Shown: positions 1-12,396, counted from the first letter of the stretch. The stretch is 64,000 nt of DNA from Rouxiella aceris (GCF_012933545.1 NZ_JAADJU010000010.1:1-64000), one strand, 5' to 3'. Notes: generated by a model not told the origin, from the letters alone. Numbers and translations are program-made.

Positions 1-163
<163 letters not shown>

Positions 164-309
164 GAAGTTAACCTTAAAATGAAAGTTAAAATAAAAGATT
201 GCCATTTAAACCCAACCAATATTAGACAAAAAGTCACTCCAGTATTGATTTAACCAAGATATTCGCAAACAATAAACAGAACCCGCTTATATGATGAGAT
301 TGTCGGCAC

Positions 310-1836
310 GTGAAAAATCTGTCAACAACGAAAGTTGTTTCCCTTACTTTGATCACCGTTATTGTTTTAGCTGTCGCCTATTTTTTAACTTCACGATACT
401 TTCCATTTGAACCCGACGTCGCCAACAGTCCATTAGTATGGCGCGGATTTCTAAGTGAAGGTTTTTCGGTATTAACCGACTGGAAACCCACACCTGACAG
501 CTGGTACTTCACAGTCTATCCGATTAACTTTATCTTTTTTATCTTGACCGGGAATGATGGCCAACTGCCGCTGGTACTGTCAACAGCGTTATTTGTCGGC
601 TTATCCGCGCTGATCCTCTCCGGGGTTATCTATAACATCAAACATAGCAACAGCGCGTGGCTCGCGGCAGCGTGCCTGACGCTGCTTCCTGCCTACTCTT
701 ATGTACACGGCTTTCTGGCGCATCCCTTTTCTCATTATTCCACCCATTTTTTTGGTGTCCTGGTTTTTGCTTTATGTTTATACAATTTAAAAAAGAACTC
801 CTTTGGTTTAGCTGCTATTGCTACGCTGCTGTCACTGCTCGCGGCGGTCTCGGACCCTTGGTTTAAAGTATGTTACTTCCTGCCACTATTGCTGGTGCAG
901 ATCTATTATGCATGGCAAAAAGTAATTGAGAAAAAAATCCCGATACTTTATGGGGTTTTCTTTTTACTGGCGATGAATAATGCTATCCCCCGCTGGATGC
1001 ATTGGCCGATTCAGCACTTTGAACTACTGCCCATGGATATGTGGCTTGCCAATGCCAAATGGGTATTGCTGCTGGTCGGTCGCAGTATGAATCTATTTTT
1101 TATCGATAACAGCCTGACTGCCATTACTTCTTTTATCATCTGGGCAGTACTGATTATTTACGCCTTTTTCATCTGTGTTAAACAACAGCGGGAAACCCGT
1201 TTTTTTGCCCTCTTCAGCCTGCTAACCATAGCCGGGATCATCTCGTCATTTATTATCAGCTATGACAGTGCGGATTATTCCAGTGCCCGTTTCTTTGTTA
1301 ACGCCACCAGCTTTGGCATTGCCCTTTGCGTACTGAGTTTGTCGTTACAGCGCAATCCGATACTGATCGCGGTGTTGTTGCTGTTTTGCGCCTCTTCGCT
1401 CTATTCCTATACGCAGGACCAGCCGCCTTTGGCGGATCGTAGGCAGGAAACGCTGTCATATATGGATTTTCTGCAGCAACATAATCTGAGCTTTGGCTAT
1501 GGCAGCTATTGGATGGTCGCCAATAATGTCAATTGGCTATCCGCAGGTAAAATCCATATCAATTCGATTCTGTTCGATCAGCAGACGCATCGCATCGATT
1601 TTGGTTCTATCCGTTCACAGACCATGAAGTCATGGCTGCGCGACCCGTTTATTGCACAATCCCCAGGACGGCAATTTGTGGCCTTTACCACCGCCAGAAA
1701 CGCCGAGCAGTGTGCTGAACTTCAGCCTTGTCTGGATGCTGTGACAGAGCAATTGGGGAAACCGGATGAGCAATTGCAATATCTGGATACGGTGATTTAT
1801 GTGTATAACCACAGGATTTATCCGCCGTCCTTATAA
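310..1836 (+). CDS. Unrecognised multi-pass membrane protein
   Basis: 508 residues from a GTG start at 310; no strong ribosome-binding site is visible. I do not recognise the family. The first 380 residues are mostly hydrophobic, with a likely signal-anchor at about 7-29 and roughly ten to twelve membrane segments. The first external loop is rich in Pro, Trp and acidic residues (EPDVANSP, then TPDSWYF). The last ~125 residues are soluble-looking and carry two cysteines spaced Cys-x5-Cys. This layout (many helices, acidic first loop, C-terminal extracytoplasmic domain) resembles GT-C-fold lipid-linked sugar transferases, but that is inference only. The gene looks more A+T-rich than the ast operon beside it and is bracketed by repeats on both sides, which suggests an acquired or rearranged block. 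Confidence 0.75.
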   Translation: MKNLSTTKVVSLTLITVIVLAVAYFLTSRYFPFEPDVANSPLVWRGFLSEGFSVLTDWKPTPDSWYFTVYPINFIFFILTGNDGQLPLVLSTALFVGLSALILSGVIYNIKHSNSAWLAAACLTLLPAYSYVHGFLAHPFSHYSTHFFGVLVFALCLYNLKKNSFGLAAIATLLSLLAAVSDPWFKVCYFLPLLLVQIYYAWQKVIEKKIPILYGVFFLLAMNNAIPRWMHWPIQHFELLPMDMWLANAKWVLLLVGRSMNLFFIDNSLTAITSFIIWAVLIIYAFFICVKQQRETRFFALFSLLTIAGIISSFIISYDSADYSSARFFVNATSFGIALCVLSLSLQRNPILIAVLLLFCASSLYSYTQDQPPLADRRQETLSYMDFLQQHNLSFGYGSYWMVANNVNWLSAGKIHINSILFDQQTHRIDFGSIRSQTMKSWLRDPFIAQSPGRQFVAFTTARNAEQCAELQPCLDAVTEQLGKPDEQLQYLDTVIYVYNHRIYPPSL

Positions 1837-1843
1837 GGGGGGC

Positions 1844-1964
1844 TTAACTGGCAATTTTCTTTTTTTTAAATCAATTGGCTTTAGCAGAATTGTTTCGGTT
1901 TTAGCTTAAATGGCAATTTGTGTTTTAAAGTCAATGGGCTATGAGGAGTTGTTTCGGGTTGGGC
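1844..1964 (+). repeat. Degenerate ~60-bp tandem copies of the repeat-unit head
   Basis: Two imperfect copies (1844-1905 and 1906-1964) of the first ~60 bases of the 299-bp unit precede the main array. Both keep the pattern TTAAxTGGCAATTT, a run around TTTAAA-TCAAT-GGCT, and TTGTTTCGG. The second is nearly identical to the start of the first full unit. Confidence 0.8.
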
Positions 1965-2855
1965 TTAAATGGCAATTTGTGATTTAAAGTCAATGGGCTA
2001 TGAGGAGTTGTTTCGGTTTTATAATAGCGGTGGTCACTTAACCCGCTGTGCCGAACCGAGTTAAGGAGCGCTGGCCCGCTCCTTAACAATCCTGGGCCTT
2101 TTGGTGTCTTGGATGCGTCTGCTGCCTATTACCGGCTATGTTTCAGTGACTCCGAGCGTGGCACGAGCCGCGCTGCTGCGCAGTCCCCTTGCTCGGTCGG
2201 GAGCCAAAAGCGTCTCCCTCCTCTTCGCGCGGCGCCGCCTCTGAATGTGCCAGCAAGCATGTCTTAAATGGCAATTGTTGTCTTAAAGCCAATTGGCTAT
2301 GAGGAGTTGTTTCGGTTTTATAATAGCGGTGGCCACTTAACCCGCTGTGCCGAACCGAGTTAAGGAGCGCTGGCCCGCTCCTTAACAATCCTTGGCCTTT
2401 TGGTGTCTTTGATTCGTCTTCTGCCTATTACCGGCTATGTTCCAGTCACTCCCAGCGTGGCACGAGCCGCGCTGCTACGCAGTCCCCTTGCTCGGTCGGG
2501 AGCCAAAAACGTCTCCCTCCGCTTCGCGCGGCGCCGTCTCTGAATGTGCCAGCAAGCATGTCTTAAATGGCAATTGTTGTCTTAAAGCCAATTGGCTATG
2601 AGGAGTTGTTTCGGTTTTATCATTGCAGTGGCCACTTAACCCGCTGTGCCGAACCGAGTTAAGGAGCGCTGGCCCGCTCCTTAACAATCCTGGGCCTTTT
2701 GGTGTCTTTGATTCGTCTGCTGCCTATTACCGGCTATGTTCCAGCGACTCCCAGCGTGGCACGAGCCGCGCTGCTGCGCAGTCCCCTTGCTCGGTCGGGA
2801 GCCAAAAACGTCTCCCTCCGCTTCGCGCGGCGCCGTCTCTGAATGTGCCAGCAAA
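1965..2855 (+). repeat. 299-bp unit in three tandem copies
   Basis: Three head-to-tail units start at 1965, 2264 and 2563, a constant period of 299 bp. The last loses similarity near 2855. Units differ at scattered positions only. Each has a perfect 10-bp hairpin TTAAGGAGCG / CGCTCCTTAA with a 6-nt loop (2061-2086, 2360-2385, 2659-2684) and a module around GAGCCAAAA-CGTCTC that reappears inverted near 3000. Frames of 70-81 codons inside are repeated shadows of the unit. The function is unknown; I see no gene in it. Confidence 0.92.
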
Positions 2856-2987
2856 CTATCTACACCGTACCGTTTCAGACAAAGATTTTTCGTCTTTTTA
2901 TCTTTTTATCTTTCGCCGTTGACCTTTAATGTTGCCGGTTTTGCAGTAAATGTCTCCTGGCCGATTCAAAACCTACGCTGAACGACG

Positions 2988-3045
2988 TGGAGCGAGACGC
3001 TTTTGGCTCGCGACCGAGTGAAGGGACCGCGAAGCGGCGTGGTTT
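2988..3045 (-). repeat. Inverted fragment of the 299-bp unit
   Basis: Read on the minus strand this stretch gives CTCGGTCGCGAGCCAAAAG and then CGTCTCGCTCC, matching the module in the tandem units at about 2193-2222 with a few changes. It stands directly before the second copy of the dispersed repeat, so the two repeat families share modules. Confidence 0.65.
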
Positions 3046-3078
3046 AGGCCACGCGCCGGGGTCACTGGAAAGAACTAC

Positions 3079-3203
3079 AACCGAGGGCACGACACTGTTC
3101 AATTTGGACAAGGCGCAGGATTCCAAAGGAGGCGCGCCTTCGCCTCCTTTGGGCGGTCTGGGCCGCCGCCCAGTGAGCGTAGCGAATGCAGTTGACCTTG
3201 ATC
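3079..3203 (+). repeat. Dispersed repeat, copy 2
   Basis: Near-perfect copy of bases 1-125, offset 3078, with the same 12-bp hairpin (3123-3134 pairing with 3141-3152). It ends about 25 bp before the astE stop codon. Together with copy 1 it brackets the membrane-protein gene and the 299-bp array. Confidence 0.85.
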
Positions 3204-3228
3204 TTGAATTTAAAAGCAAAATTTGCAA

Positions 3229-4209
3229 TTAAAAACAAAACTCTAATAACAACCCCGCCCGCAACCCGATAGCCACATTGGGATTCGGAAACAAGATCAC
3301 TTCCTCCGCCTGCTCTACCCGGTAAATCTTGCCGTTCTGCTCGGCCAGCACATAACCTTGCGGATAAGGGGTAAAATTTAACGCATCAGCCGGAATATGC
3401 AGGATAAAGTCTTGATGCTCACGTATCAGCTCCTGTACCACCCGGTAGTGCTTCAGCGGTGGCCCTTCTCTCGCCGGAGCAGGCAAATCACTGACCAGCG
3501 CCTCCAGCGCCTGCCGTATCTGACTAAACTGCTGCAAATCATTGTCGCCAAAAGGACGTGCTTTACCCAGTTCCAACGTGCAACTGTCGGCGGTAAACAC
3601 CTCGCTGCTAAAATGGGTAAAGGTGCCGCCGGGAGAACGATGATAAACCAGCGCATCAAGCCCCGCTTGCTCCAGCCATTGCAACATCGACCGGGCATGC
3701 GGACGAGATTGCCAGGGCAGTAGACCAAAGCGCAAATGCCTGGAGCCGCGAATGGCGGTATGCAGATCGTAATGCAGACGCTGCGTGGCACCGGCGGCAG
3801 TGGCAGTGCGGTAGAACTGCGCCAATAGCTGTTCCAACTGCTGCGCCCGCCGGGTTTCATCGCTGTCGCTAAAGCGGGCATGACGACCACCAAACATGCG
3901 GTTCATATCGGCATGCACATAACGCTGATTGCTGCGCATCGCTGGCGGGTTACCCAGCACCACCAGCAAACGGACATTCAGCGGACGTGCACCGGCAAGC
4001 AGCTCACTAACCAATTGATTGAGCAACTCAATGGGGGCGGTTTCGTTGCCATGGATGCCGGCAGAAATCACCACCGCGCTATCGCAGGGGTGACGCGGGG
4101 ATAGTTCCAGTACCCCTTCGGCCAACCACTGCCAGTCAATAGTGGCCGTCTGTCCCGAAGGCAGCGGAGGTGGCGTCGCCGCCAGAGTAAGTGTCAAGAG
4201 ATCAAACAT
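3229..4209 (-). CDS. astE: Succinylglutamate desuccinylase
   Basis: Last enzyme of the arginine succinyltransferase (AST) pathway: a zinc hydrolase releasing succinate and glutamate from N-succinylglutamate in the cytoplasm. The 326 residues match the family length. Visible zinc-site residues are His53 and Glu56 (in GIHGNETAP) and His150 (in HYDLHTA); a Glu in the segment CTLELGK, near residue 215, fits the catalytic base. It is the terminal gene of astC-astA-astD-astB-astE, 21 bp after astB. No clear Rho-independent terminator follows; the repeat region begins just beyond its stop codon. Confidence 0.96.
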   Translation of the reverse strand: MFDLLTLTLAATPPPLPSGQTATIDWQWLAEGVLELSPRHPCDSAVVISAGIHGNETAPIELLNQLVSELLAGARPLNVRLLVVLGNPPAMRSNQRYVHADMNRMFGGRHARFSDSDETRRAQQLEQLLAQFYRTATAAGATQRLHYDLHTAIRGSRHLRFGLLPWQSRPHARSMLQWLEQAGLDALVYHRSPGGTFTHFSSEVFTADSCTLELGKARPFGDNDLQQFSQIRQALEALVSDLPAPAREGPPLKHYRVVQELIREHQDFILHIPADALNFTPYPQGYVLAEQNGKIYRVEQAEEVILFPNPNVAIGLRAGLLLEFCF

Positions 4210-4230
4210 GCACAGGCTCCTTGTTTTCGG

Positions 4231-5574
4231 CTATTGCTGGAACGGGTAGACAGAACCCAGTTGCAGGATCTGCGTCAACTCATCCAATGCCTGCCGGACT
4301 TCGATCAACAGTTGCGGATCGGCTAAATCTTCTTGCTGCATGCGATCACGATAATGTTTGTCGACCCAGAGATTTAAACGTCTAAACAGCTTGTCATCCA
4401 TTAATGACGCCTGATTCACCGCCGACAATTCCTGTTCATTTAACGCCACGCGCAAACGCAGGCAGGCCGGGCCACCGCCGTTGCGCATACTTTCGCGCAG
4501 ATCGAAAACCGCTATCTCATCGATCGGTCCCCCGCTGTCGCGCAGCTCCTCCAGATAGTGCCAGACTGCCGCGTGCTGACGTGACTCTTCCGGTACCACA
4601 ATGGTCATCTTGCCGTCGGTGCGACTTAATAGCTGGCTGTTAAACAGATAGGTTGCAACAGCATCATCGAGAGAGACCCGAGACTGGGGTACTTCTATCG
4701 GCTGAAATTCACACTCCAGATCGGCCAGTTTGCGACGAAGATCGTCAAATACTGCCGCCTGATTAACAAAAGCCTGCTGATGATGAAACAACACCGGACC
4801 GTTACTGACGGCAATCACATCATTATGAAAAACGCCGCGGTCGATAGCCTCGGGGTTTTGCTGAACAAACAGCGTACGAGTGGCATCAAGTTGATGTAAA
4901 CGCGCCACCGCCTCACTGGCCAGGCGCGTTTGCCGCGCCGGGTAGCGAACCGGTTCATGCTCACCAGCGGTCAAACCCTCGCGGCCATAGACAAATAGCT
5001 GCACGCCGGGGCGATCATAGGCAGCACAAAAACGGTTATGGTTGGCCGCCCCTTCATCCCCCAGGCTGGCAACCTGCGGCAGTGCCGCATGGTGTACAAA
5101 GTGTTGCCGATCGGCAAAAGTAGCGCGCAGGATGGCACTGGTGGTCGGGGCTTCAATTGCCCGATGAAATTTGTTATTGAGATTGGCCACGGTGAAATGC
5201 ACCCGCCCGTCGGCGCTGTCCGCCGAAGGAGAAACCGTGGCGGCATTGGCCACCCACATGGCCGAGGCAGAACTCAGCGTCGACAACAAATGCGGCGAAT
5301 AGGCATTAGCCTGCGCCAGCACCGCCGCATCGCCACCGTGGAATCCCATTTGCCGCAGTGTGGCCAGATGAGGCCGCTCATGTGGCGGCAATACGCCCTG
5401 TTTAAAACCGAGCGCAGCCAACTGGTGCATTTTCAGCAAGCCCTGTTTGGCAGCCAGCCTGGGATTGGCGACAGCGCGCTGATTGCGGGTCGAGGCTTCA
5501 TTACCAAAAGACAGACCGGCGTAATGATGAGTCAAACCAACCAGGCCATCAAAATTCGCTTCATATCCAGACAT
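4231..5574 (-). CDS. astB: N-succinylarginine dihydrolase
   Basis: Second step of arginine catabolism by the AST pathway: N-succinylarginine to N-succinylornithine, CO2 and two ammonia. The 447-residue length is normal for the family. Catalytic residues can be placed at Glu174 (LGDEGAANH), His250 ([10 protein letters not shown]) and Cys371 ([10 protein letters not shown]), the triad expected of this amidinotransferase-fold enzyme. It starts with [13 protein letters not shown], typical of AstB. It lies 26 bp after astD and 21 bp before astE in the same transcription unit. Confidence 0.96.
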   Translation of the reverse strand: MSGYEANFDGLVGLTHHYAGLSFGNEASTRNQRAVANPRLAAKQGLLKMHQLAALGFKQGVLPPHERPHLATLRQMGFHGGDAAVLAQANAYSPHLLSTLSSASAMWVANAATVSPSADSADGRVHFTVANLNNKFHRAIEAPTTSAILRATFADRQHFVHHAALPQVASLGDEGAANHNRFCAAYDRPGVQLFVYGREGLTAGEHEPVRYPARQTRLASEAVARLHQLDATRTLFVQQNPEAIDRGVFHNDVIAVSNGPVLFHHQQAFVNQAAVFDDLRRKLADLECEFQPIEVPQSRVSLDDAVATYLFNSQLLSRTDGKMTIVVPEESRQHAAVWHYLEELRDSGGPIDEIAVFDLRESMRNGGGPACLRLRVALNEQELSAVNQASLMDDKLFRRLNLWVDKHYRDRMQQEDLADPQLLIEVRQALDELTQILQLGSVYPFQQ

Positions 5575-5600
5575 GCTATTTTCCTTAACGGTTCACGCCG

Positions 5601-8155
<2,555 letters not shown>

Positions 8156-8160
8156 GATTA

Positions 8161-9369
8161 TTACCTCACCAGCCGTTGAACGGCTCGCTCCAGGCGATTG
8201 AGACCTTCCTCAACATCCGTCTCCGGGATAATCAGCGACGGGGCAAAACGCAGTACATCCGGTCCGGCAATCAGAGCAATCAACCCCTCTTGCGCCGCCA
8301 GTTGGTTCAGTTGTTTGGCCTGACCGGCAAAACGTGCAGCCATCACCGCGCCTAGCAGCAACCCCTTACCACGGATCTCGGAAAATACCTGATACTGATC
8401 GTTGATCTTATTAAGACGGTCGATAAACCATTGGTGGCGCAGTGTGACCCCCTGCAATACCTGCGGGGTGTTAATCAGGTCCAACACTTTGCCCGCTACC
8501 GCCGTTGCCAGCGGATTACCACCGTAAGTAGTGCCATGGGTACCCGGTTGGAAATGGCTGGCCAGACGGTCGATAGTGAGCATGGCACCGATCGGGAAAC
8601 CGCCGCCGAGGGCTTTGGCGGTGGTAAGAATATCCGGCACCACGCCGTAAGCCTGATAGGCATACAACTCGCCGGTGCGGCCGACGCCAGTCTGCACTTC
8701 ATCAAAAATCAGTACGGCATCATGCTGGTCACAAAGCTCGCGCAGACCTTGCAGAAAGGCAGGATCCGCCGGTACCACGCCCCCCTCTCCCTGGATGGGT
8801 TCCACGATCACCGCACAGGTGCGCGCGGAAATATGCTGCGCAACGGCGGCTAAATCATTGAATGGCAGATGGGTGATCGCCTGGGGTAGCGGGGCAAAAT
8901 CCTGCGAATATTTAGGTTGCCCGCCAGCGCTGACGGTAAACAGCGTGCGGCCGTGGAAGGCATTATTGAAGGCGATAATTTCGTTTTTCTGATCGGGCTG
9001 CTTACTGTGACCAACCAGGCGGGCCAGCTTGAGGGCGGCTTCGTTGGCCTCGGCCCCCGAGTTACAGAAAAACGCCTTATCGGCAAAGGTGGCATCAATC
9101 AGTTTTTTTGCCAGATGCAGTACAGGTTCATTGGTATAACCATTACCCAGATGCCAGACTTTATTCGCCTGCTCAATCAGCGCCTGTAAAATCTGTGGAT
9201 GACGATGTCCAAGTGCATTAACGGCAATCCCTCCGGCAAAGTCGACGTAATCTTTGCCTGCCTGATCCCATAACCACGAACCGGCACCATGTACCGGAAT
9301 AAAATCGGCGGGGGCGTATACCGGTACCATCCAGTCATTAAATTGTTGGCGGGTTACAAGCTGTTCCAT
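8161..9369 (-). CDS. astC: Succinylornithine transaminase
   Basis: PLP-dependent class-III aminotransferase converting N2-succinylornithine to the glutamate semialdehyde derivative, using 2-oxoglutarate; it may also act on acetylornithine as its paralogue ArgD does. 402 residues. Asp223 ([13 protein letters not shown]) and the Schiff-base lysine Lys252 ([11 protein letters not shown]) are in place. First gene of the ast operon. The start has a GAGG ribosome site (GAGGTTGAT-ATG on the minus strand). ArgD is the nearest alternative, but position at the head of astADBE decides for astC. Confidence 0.95.
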   Translation of the reverse strand: MEQLVTRQQFNDWMVPVYAPADFIPVHGAGSWLWDQAGKDYVDFAGGIAVNALGHRHPQILQALIEQANKVWHLGNGYTNEPVLHLAKKLIDATFADKAFFCNSGAEANEAALKLARLVGHSKQPDQKNEIIAFNNAFHGRTLFTVSAGGQPKYSQDFAPLPQAITHLPFNDLAAVAQHISARTCAVIVEPIQGEGGVVPADPAFLQGLRELCDQHDAVLIFDEVQTGVGRTGELYAYQAYGVVPDILTTAKALGGGFPIGAMLTIDRLASHFQPGTHGTTYGGNPLATAVAGKVLDLINTPQVLQGVTLRHQWFIDRLNKINDQYQVFSEIRGKGLLLGAVMAARFAGQAKQLNQLAAQEGLIALIAGPDVLRFAPSLIIPETDVEEGLNRLERAVQRLVR

Positions 9370-9631
9370 ATCAACCTCATCATTATTTTCATTGACGTCA
9401 AGTCAGCTATTTGACCGACATTTGACTTTTAATTTGCTGAATTAGGGGTGCAGGCTCCCTTCCCCTCTGCGCAGAGGGAAGAAATACATTTTTTTGATTA
9501 ATGCCGTTATGCCAAAAATTTACTTGCACAAATAACGGGCAGAAAAAACAGGTAAAATAGCCACTCACCAGATTACCAGCCACGTTACTCAAAAAGCAGC
9601 AAACGGCCTACTTGCTATAGTGATAATAGAT

Positions 9632-9647
9632 TGCAGACATCGTGCCA
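9632..9647 (-). promoter_or_regulatory. Sigma54-type promoter for astCADBE
   Basis: On the minus strand the bases read TGGCACGATGTCTGCA: the -24 element TGGCAC and the -12 element TGC, with GG and GC exactly 10 bp apart as sigma54 requires. It lies about 260 bp upstream of astC. E. coli astC is transcribed from a sigma54, NtrC-dependent promoter, so both context and sequence agree. Confidence 0.75.
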
Positions 9648-9734
9648 GCAAAGCGGGAAAATGAATAGAAACGGTGCATGAACGAAAAAACAATAAGTTA
9701 AAACTCGTTACTATTCACTTTGATTGCATAAAAA

Positions 9735-9750
9735 CTGAATATTTATGAAA
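9735..9750 (-). promoter_or_regulatory. Possible ArgR box
   Basis: CTGAATATTTATGAAA resembles the ARG-box core TGAAT-4 A/T-ATTCA with two changes in the right half. In E. coli ArgR with arginine stimulates the ast promoter from upstream sites, and this site lies between the sigma54 promoter and the NtrC-like sites. The match is partial. Confidence 0.3.
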
Positions 9751-9862
9751 AACTCCTTTGCCATCATTATTCTGAAAGCATGGCTATGCAGCGTAAATAT
9801 TTTTAATTTTTCTCCTGTAACTGTGATCTCTCGCCAATAGTCAGCAGGTGACAAATAAGTAA

Positions 9863-9900
9863 CGCACCCTTTAAGGGCGCAATAGCACCAAATAAGTGCA
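9863..9900 (-). promoter_or_regulatory. Two NtrC-like enhancer sites
   Basis: Bases 9884-9900 read on the minus strand as TGCACTTATTTGGTGCT, close to the NtrC consensus TGCACTATTTTGGTGCA. Beside it, 9863-9879 (CGCACCCTTTAAGGGCG) is a weaker palindrome of the same spacing. Paired sites about 220-270 bp upstream of a sigma54 promoter are a normal enhancer arrangement. Confidence 0.65.
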
Positions 9901-10059
9901 TGGAATTAAATCTTTTCCTCTGAAACCTTATTTGAAATTGGGTTATTTTGAGAAAATATATGACCACAACCGTTGCTTTTTATTTTCCTAAACAGCCGAG
10001 TCGACAAAGGCAATAAAAGCGGATCGCGGGGATGGATGTCCTGGAGCTGGCACAGCAAC

Positions 10060-11490
10060 TTATTGGCGGCTGTTGGCAGTTTTTTCTGCCATCACCAGCT
10101 CGGCCAGTGTCTTCAGCGCCTTTTCTGCCCGCGCATCCCAGACATAAGACGTGTTCAGGCGCAGACAGTGCAGATAACGCTCTTCCACCGCGAACATGGT
10201 GCCGGGTGCCACGCTAATGCCCTGAGCTAACGCCTGTTGATAGATTTTGGCCGCAGAGACGCCTTCGCCGAGATCTAGCCATAGAAAATAGCCACCCTCT
10301 GGCTGGCTGACCGTGGTTCCCGCCGGGAAGGTGTTAATAATCGCATTGCGCATCACAATTTGCCGCAGCTCAAGCTGGCGACGCAGGCGGCGCAAATGCT
10401 GATCGTAGCCGCCCTGATGCAGGAAGTCGGCGAGCGCCAGCTGCATAGGCACGCTGGCCGACAGGGTACTCATTAACTGCAAACGCTGTATGCGTTCGGC
10501 ATACTTTCCCGCAGCGACCCACCCCACGCGAAAACCGGGTGCCAGGCACTTGGAAAAAGACGAGCAGTGCAGGATCTGTTGCCGGTATAAGGACATTTTT
10601 AGCGGCAGCGGTCTTTCGCCATTGAAATAGAGCTCGGCGTAAACGTCGTCTTCAATCAGCACCACCTGGTGCGCCTGTAGAATAGAGACCAGACGCTGTT
10701 TCTTTTGCACACTCATCGTGCAACCCAGCGGATTTTGAAAGTTGGACATCAGCCAGCAGGCTTTAATGGGATAGGTGTGCAACGCCTGTTCCAGGGCATC
10801 CAAATCCATGCCCTGTTGGCTATCCATCGGGATGGCTACGGCTTTAAGCTTGCGTCGTTCAATGGCCTGCAATACACCATAAAACGCCGGTGACTCTATG
10901 GCGACCCAGTCTCCGGGCTGGGTAACAACCTGCAGACTCAGCCCCAGCGACTCCATCGCTCCGGAAGTAATCACAATCTCATCCGGCGTTACCTCAATGC
11001 CCTGCTGGGCATAACGCTGGGCAATATTGCGGCGCAGTTCTTCATTCCCCGGAGGTAAATTGGCAATGGCGCTATGCGGTGACATGCGGCGAACTGCGCT
11101 GGCCAGAGAACGTGCCAGTCGCGGCTGCGGAAATAGTGTTGGGTCGGGAAACGCCGAGCCAAAAGGCACGATATGCGGATCCTGTCCGGCTTTCAGGATA
11201 TCGAAAATGGCGTCATTAACGTCAATCTGTTCCGCCGCGTGCAGCGTATGCAGGGCATTGGGGGCAGCCACCGGCTGGCGCGGCGCAACATAGTAACCCG
11301 ACTGGGGACGGGCAAAGAGGATGCCCTGACTTTCCAGAAGTTGATAGGCTTGCAGCACGGTCATCAGACTCAGTCCCGACTGTTTACAACTCTCGCGCAG
11401 CGAAGGCAGTTTATCCCCCGGTAGCCACACCTGGGCATCGATTTGACGACGCAGGGTCTGCGCCAGCTGTTGATAACGCGTTACGGTCAT
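10060..11490 (-). CDS. ydcR: MocR-type (GntR/aminotransferase) transcriptional regulator, YdcR-like
   Basis: 476 residues if translation starts at the Met beginning MTVTRYQQLAQTLR; a 20-residue upstream extension in frame has no similarity to the family and is left out. Residues 1-70 are a GntR winged helix (KLPSLRESCKQSGLS, YQLLESQGILFARPQSGYYV). The remainder is a class-I aminotransferase fold with the PLP-lysine segment SSFSKCLAPGFRVGW. The closest remembered relative is E. coli YdcR, with long identical stretches such as NLPPGNEELR and KACWLM-NFQNPLG. Such proteins bind PLP and usually control a neighbouring gene; the target is unknown here. Confidence 0.85.
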   Translation of the reverse strand: MTVTRYQQLAQTLRRQIDAQVWLPGDKLPSLRESCKQSGLSLMTVLQAYQLLESQGILFARPQSGYYVAPRQPVAAPNALHTLHAAEQIDVNDAIFDILKAGQDPHIVPFGSAFPDPTLFPQPRLARSLASAVRRMSPHSAIANLPPGNEELRRNIAQRYAQQGIEVTPDEIVITSGAMESLGLSLQVVTQPGDWVAIESPAFYGVLQAIERRKLKAVAIPMDSQQGMDLDALEQALHTYPIKACWLMSNFQNPLGCTMSVQKKQRLVSILQAHQVVLIEDDVYAELYFNGERPLPLKMSLYRQQILHCSSFSKCLAPGFRVGWVAAGKYAERIQRLQLMSTLSASVPMQLALADFLHQGGYDQHLRRLRRQLELRQIVMRNAIINTFPAGTTVSQPEGGYFLWLDLGEGVSAAKIYQQALAQGISVAPGTMFAVEERYLHCLRLNTSYVWDARAEKALKTLAELVMAEKTANSRQ

Positions 11491-11876
11491 AAGTTTGTCG
11501 CTTACTGTTATAGTCAGGATCCGCCAAATGACAAGATTACACGTTTTCACGCGGCTTAACGACTCGGCAACATAACCACCACGGTGACAGTGAAGATTTC
11601 CTCCCTGGCAGAGGGTGAAGGTTCTTGTCTACAGCCTGCGGCCAAAAAATCCGGCTTATTTTTCAGCAACCTTGCCGCCCCCCCTTACACTTTCCGAACA
11701 TTTTCTCCATCATTGCGCAAAATATGACATTTCTGCTTTCACACTTTTACACTAACTCGCACTACTATTCATTCCGTGCGTTAGACTGTATTTCGTCAAG
11801 TCAGACAGGCTAATCCCCTGCTGAACAAGCAGCCTAGAGAGAATCTGGCTATAACAGAACAATGAGGATTTACATT
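11491..11876. other. Divergent intergenic region ydcR-like / spy
   Basis: Holds the opposing promoters of the regulator gene and spy. A possible CpxR-type motif is listed separately; otherwise no terminator, RNA gene or repeat is evident. Confidence 0.5.
11736..11750 (-). promoter_or_regulatory. Possible CpxR box upstream of spy
   Basis: The minus strand reads GTAAAAGTGTGAAAG, that is GTAAA, five bases, then GAAAG, against the CpxR pattern GTAAA-N5-GTAAA. It lies about 130 bp before spy, a known Cpx/Bae target in E. coli. The second half differs at two positions, so this is tentative. Confidence 0.3.
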
Positions 11877-12374
11877 ATGCGCAAAGTTACCGCAATGGTT
11901 TTGGCATCCACTCTGGCTCTGAGCTCGGCTTCTTTTGCCTTTGCCGCCGAAACCACACCTGCGACTGATGCACCGATGCAGTCTCATGGCAAGATGATGG
12001 ACCATAAAGGCCCTCACCATGGCAACCCGTTTGCCGAACTAAATCTCACTGAGCAACAACGCACCCAAATGAAAGCGTTGATGAAAGATTCCGGACCTCG
12101 TTTCGATCGTGGCGAAATGAAAAAACAGATGGATACGCTGCATGGCCTGGTCGCCAACGACAGTTTCGATGAAGCTAAGGTGAAGAGCCAAATCGACCAA
12201 ATTACCCAGGCACAATCAGCCCGTATGCTGGAACGCGCCAAAGTCGAGAACAAAATGTATAACCTGCTGACCCCAGAGCAGAAGAAACAATTTAACGAAA
12301 ACTATCAGAAACGTGCAGAAAAAATGGCCGAACCTCGCCATCATAAAGCAGACGAAGCGAAGCCTGCTGCCTGA
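11877..12374 (+). CDS. spy: Periplasmic chaperone Spy
   Basis: ATP-independent periplasmic chaperone that binds unfolded proteins during envelope stress. About 165 residues from the ATG at 11877, chosen because the AGGA at 11866-11869 is well spaced; an ATG 15 bp upstream is in frame but lacks this. A signal peptide runs to about residue 24 (ends SFAFAAE). The mature chain is helical and charged with the two family LTxxQ motifs, LTEQQRTQMK and LTPEQKKQFNENYQKR, the second nearly identical to E. coli Spy. The His/Pro/Met-rich stretch after cleavage is also typical. In E. coli spy lies at the astE end of the ast locus; here it lies on the astC side. Confidence 0.92.
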   Translation: MRKVTAMVLASTLALSSASFAFAAETTPATDAPMQSHGKMMDHKGPHHGNPFAELNLTEQQRTQMKALMKDSGPRFDRGEMKKQMDTLHGLVANDSFDEAKVKSQIDQITQAQSARMLERAKVENKMYNLLTPEQKKQFNENYQKRAEKMAEPRHHKADEAKPAA

Positions 12375-12396
12375 ACCCACGTGAAATAACATGACC

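Larger units (their letters stand above)
9370..10059 (-). other. ast operon upstream control region
   Basis: 690 bp without a gene between astC and the ydcR-like gene. It is A+T-rich and holds a sigma54-type promoter (9632-9647), NtrC-like sites (9863-9879, 9884-9900) and a possible ArgR half-matching box (9735-9750). The transcribed leader from the sigma54 promoter to astC would be about 260 bases. Short frames here look accidental. Confidence 0.6.

Noticed and set aside
1965-2855. CRISPR array
   Set aside because: The period is 299 bp with whole units repeated and no short repeat/unique spacer alternation; no cas genes in the window.
2143-3228. Several 70-100 codon frames on both strands
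   Set aside because: They repeat with the 299-bp unit and its inverted fragment. Identical peptide pieces in different contexts show they are repeat shadows.
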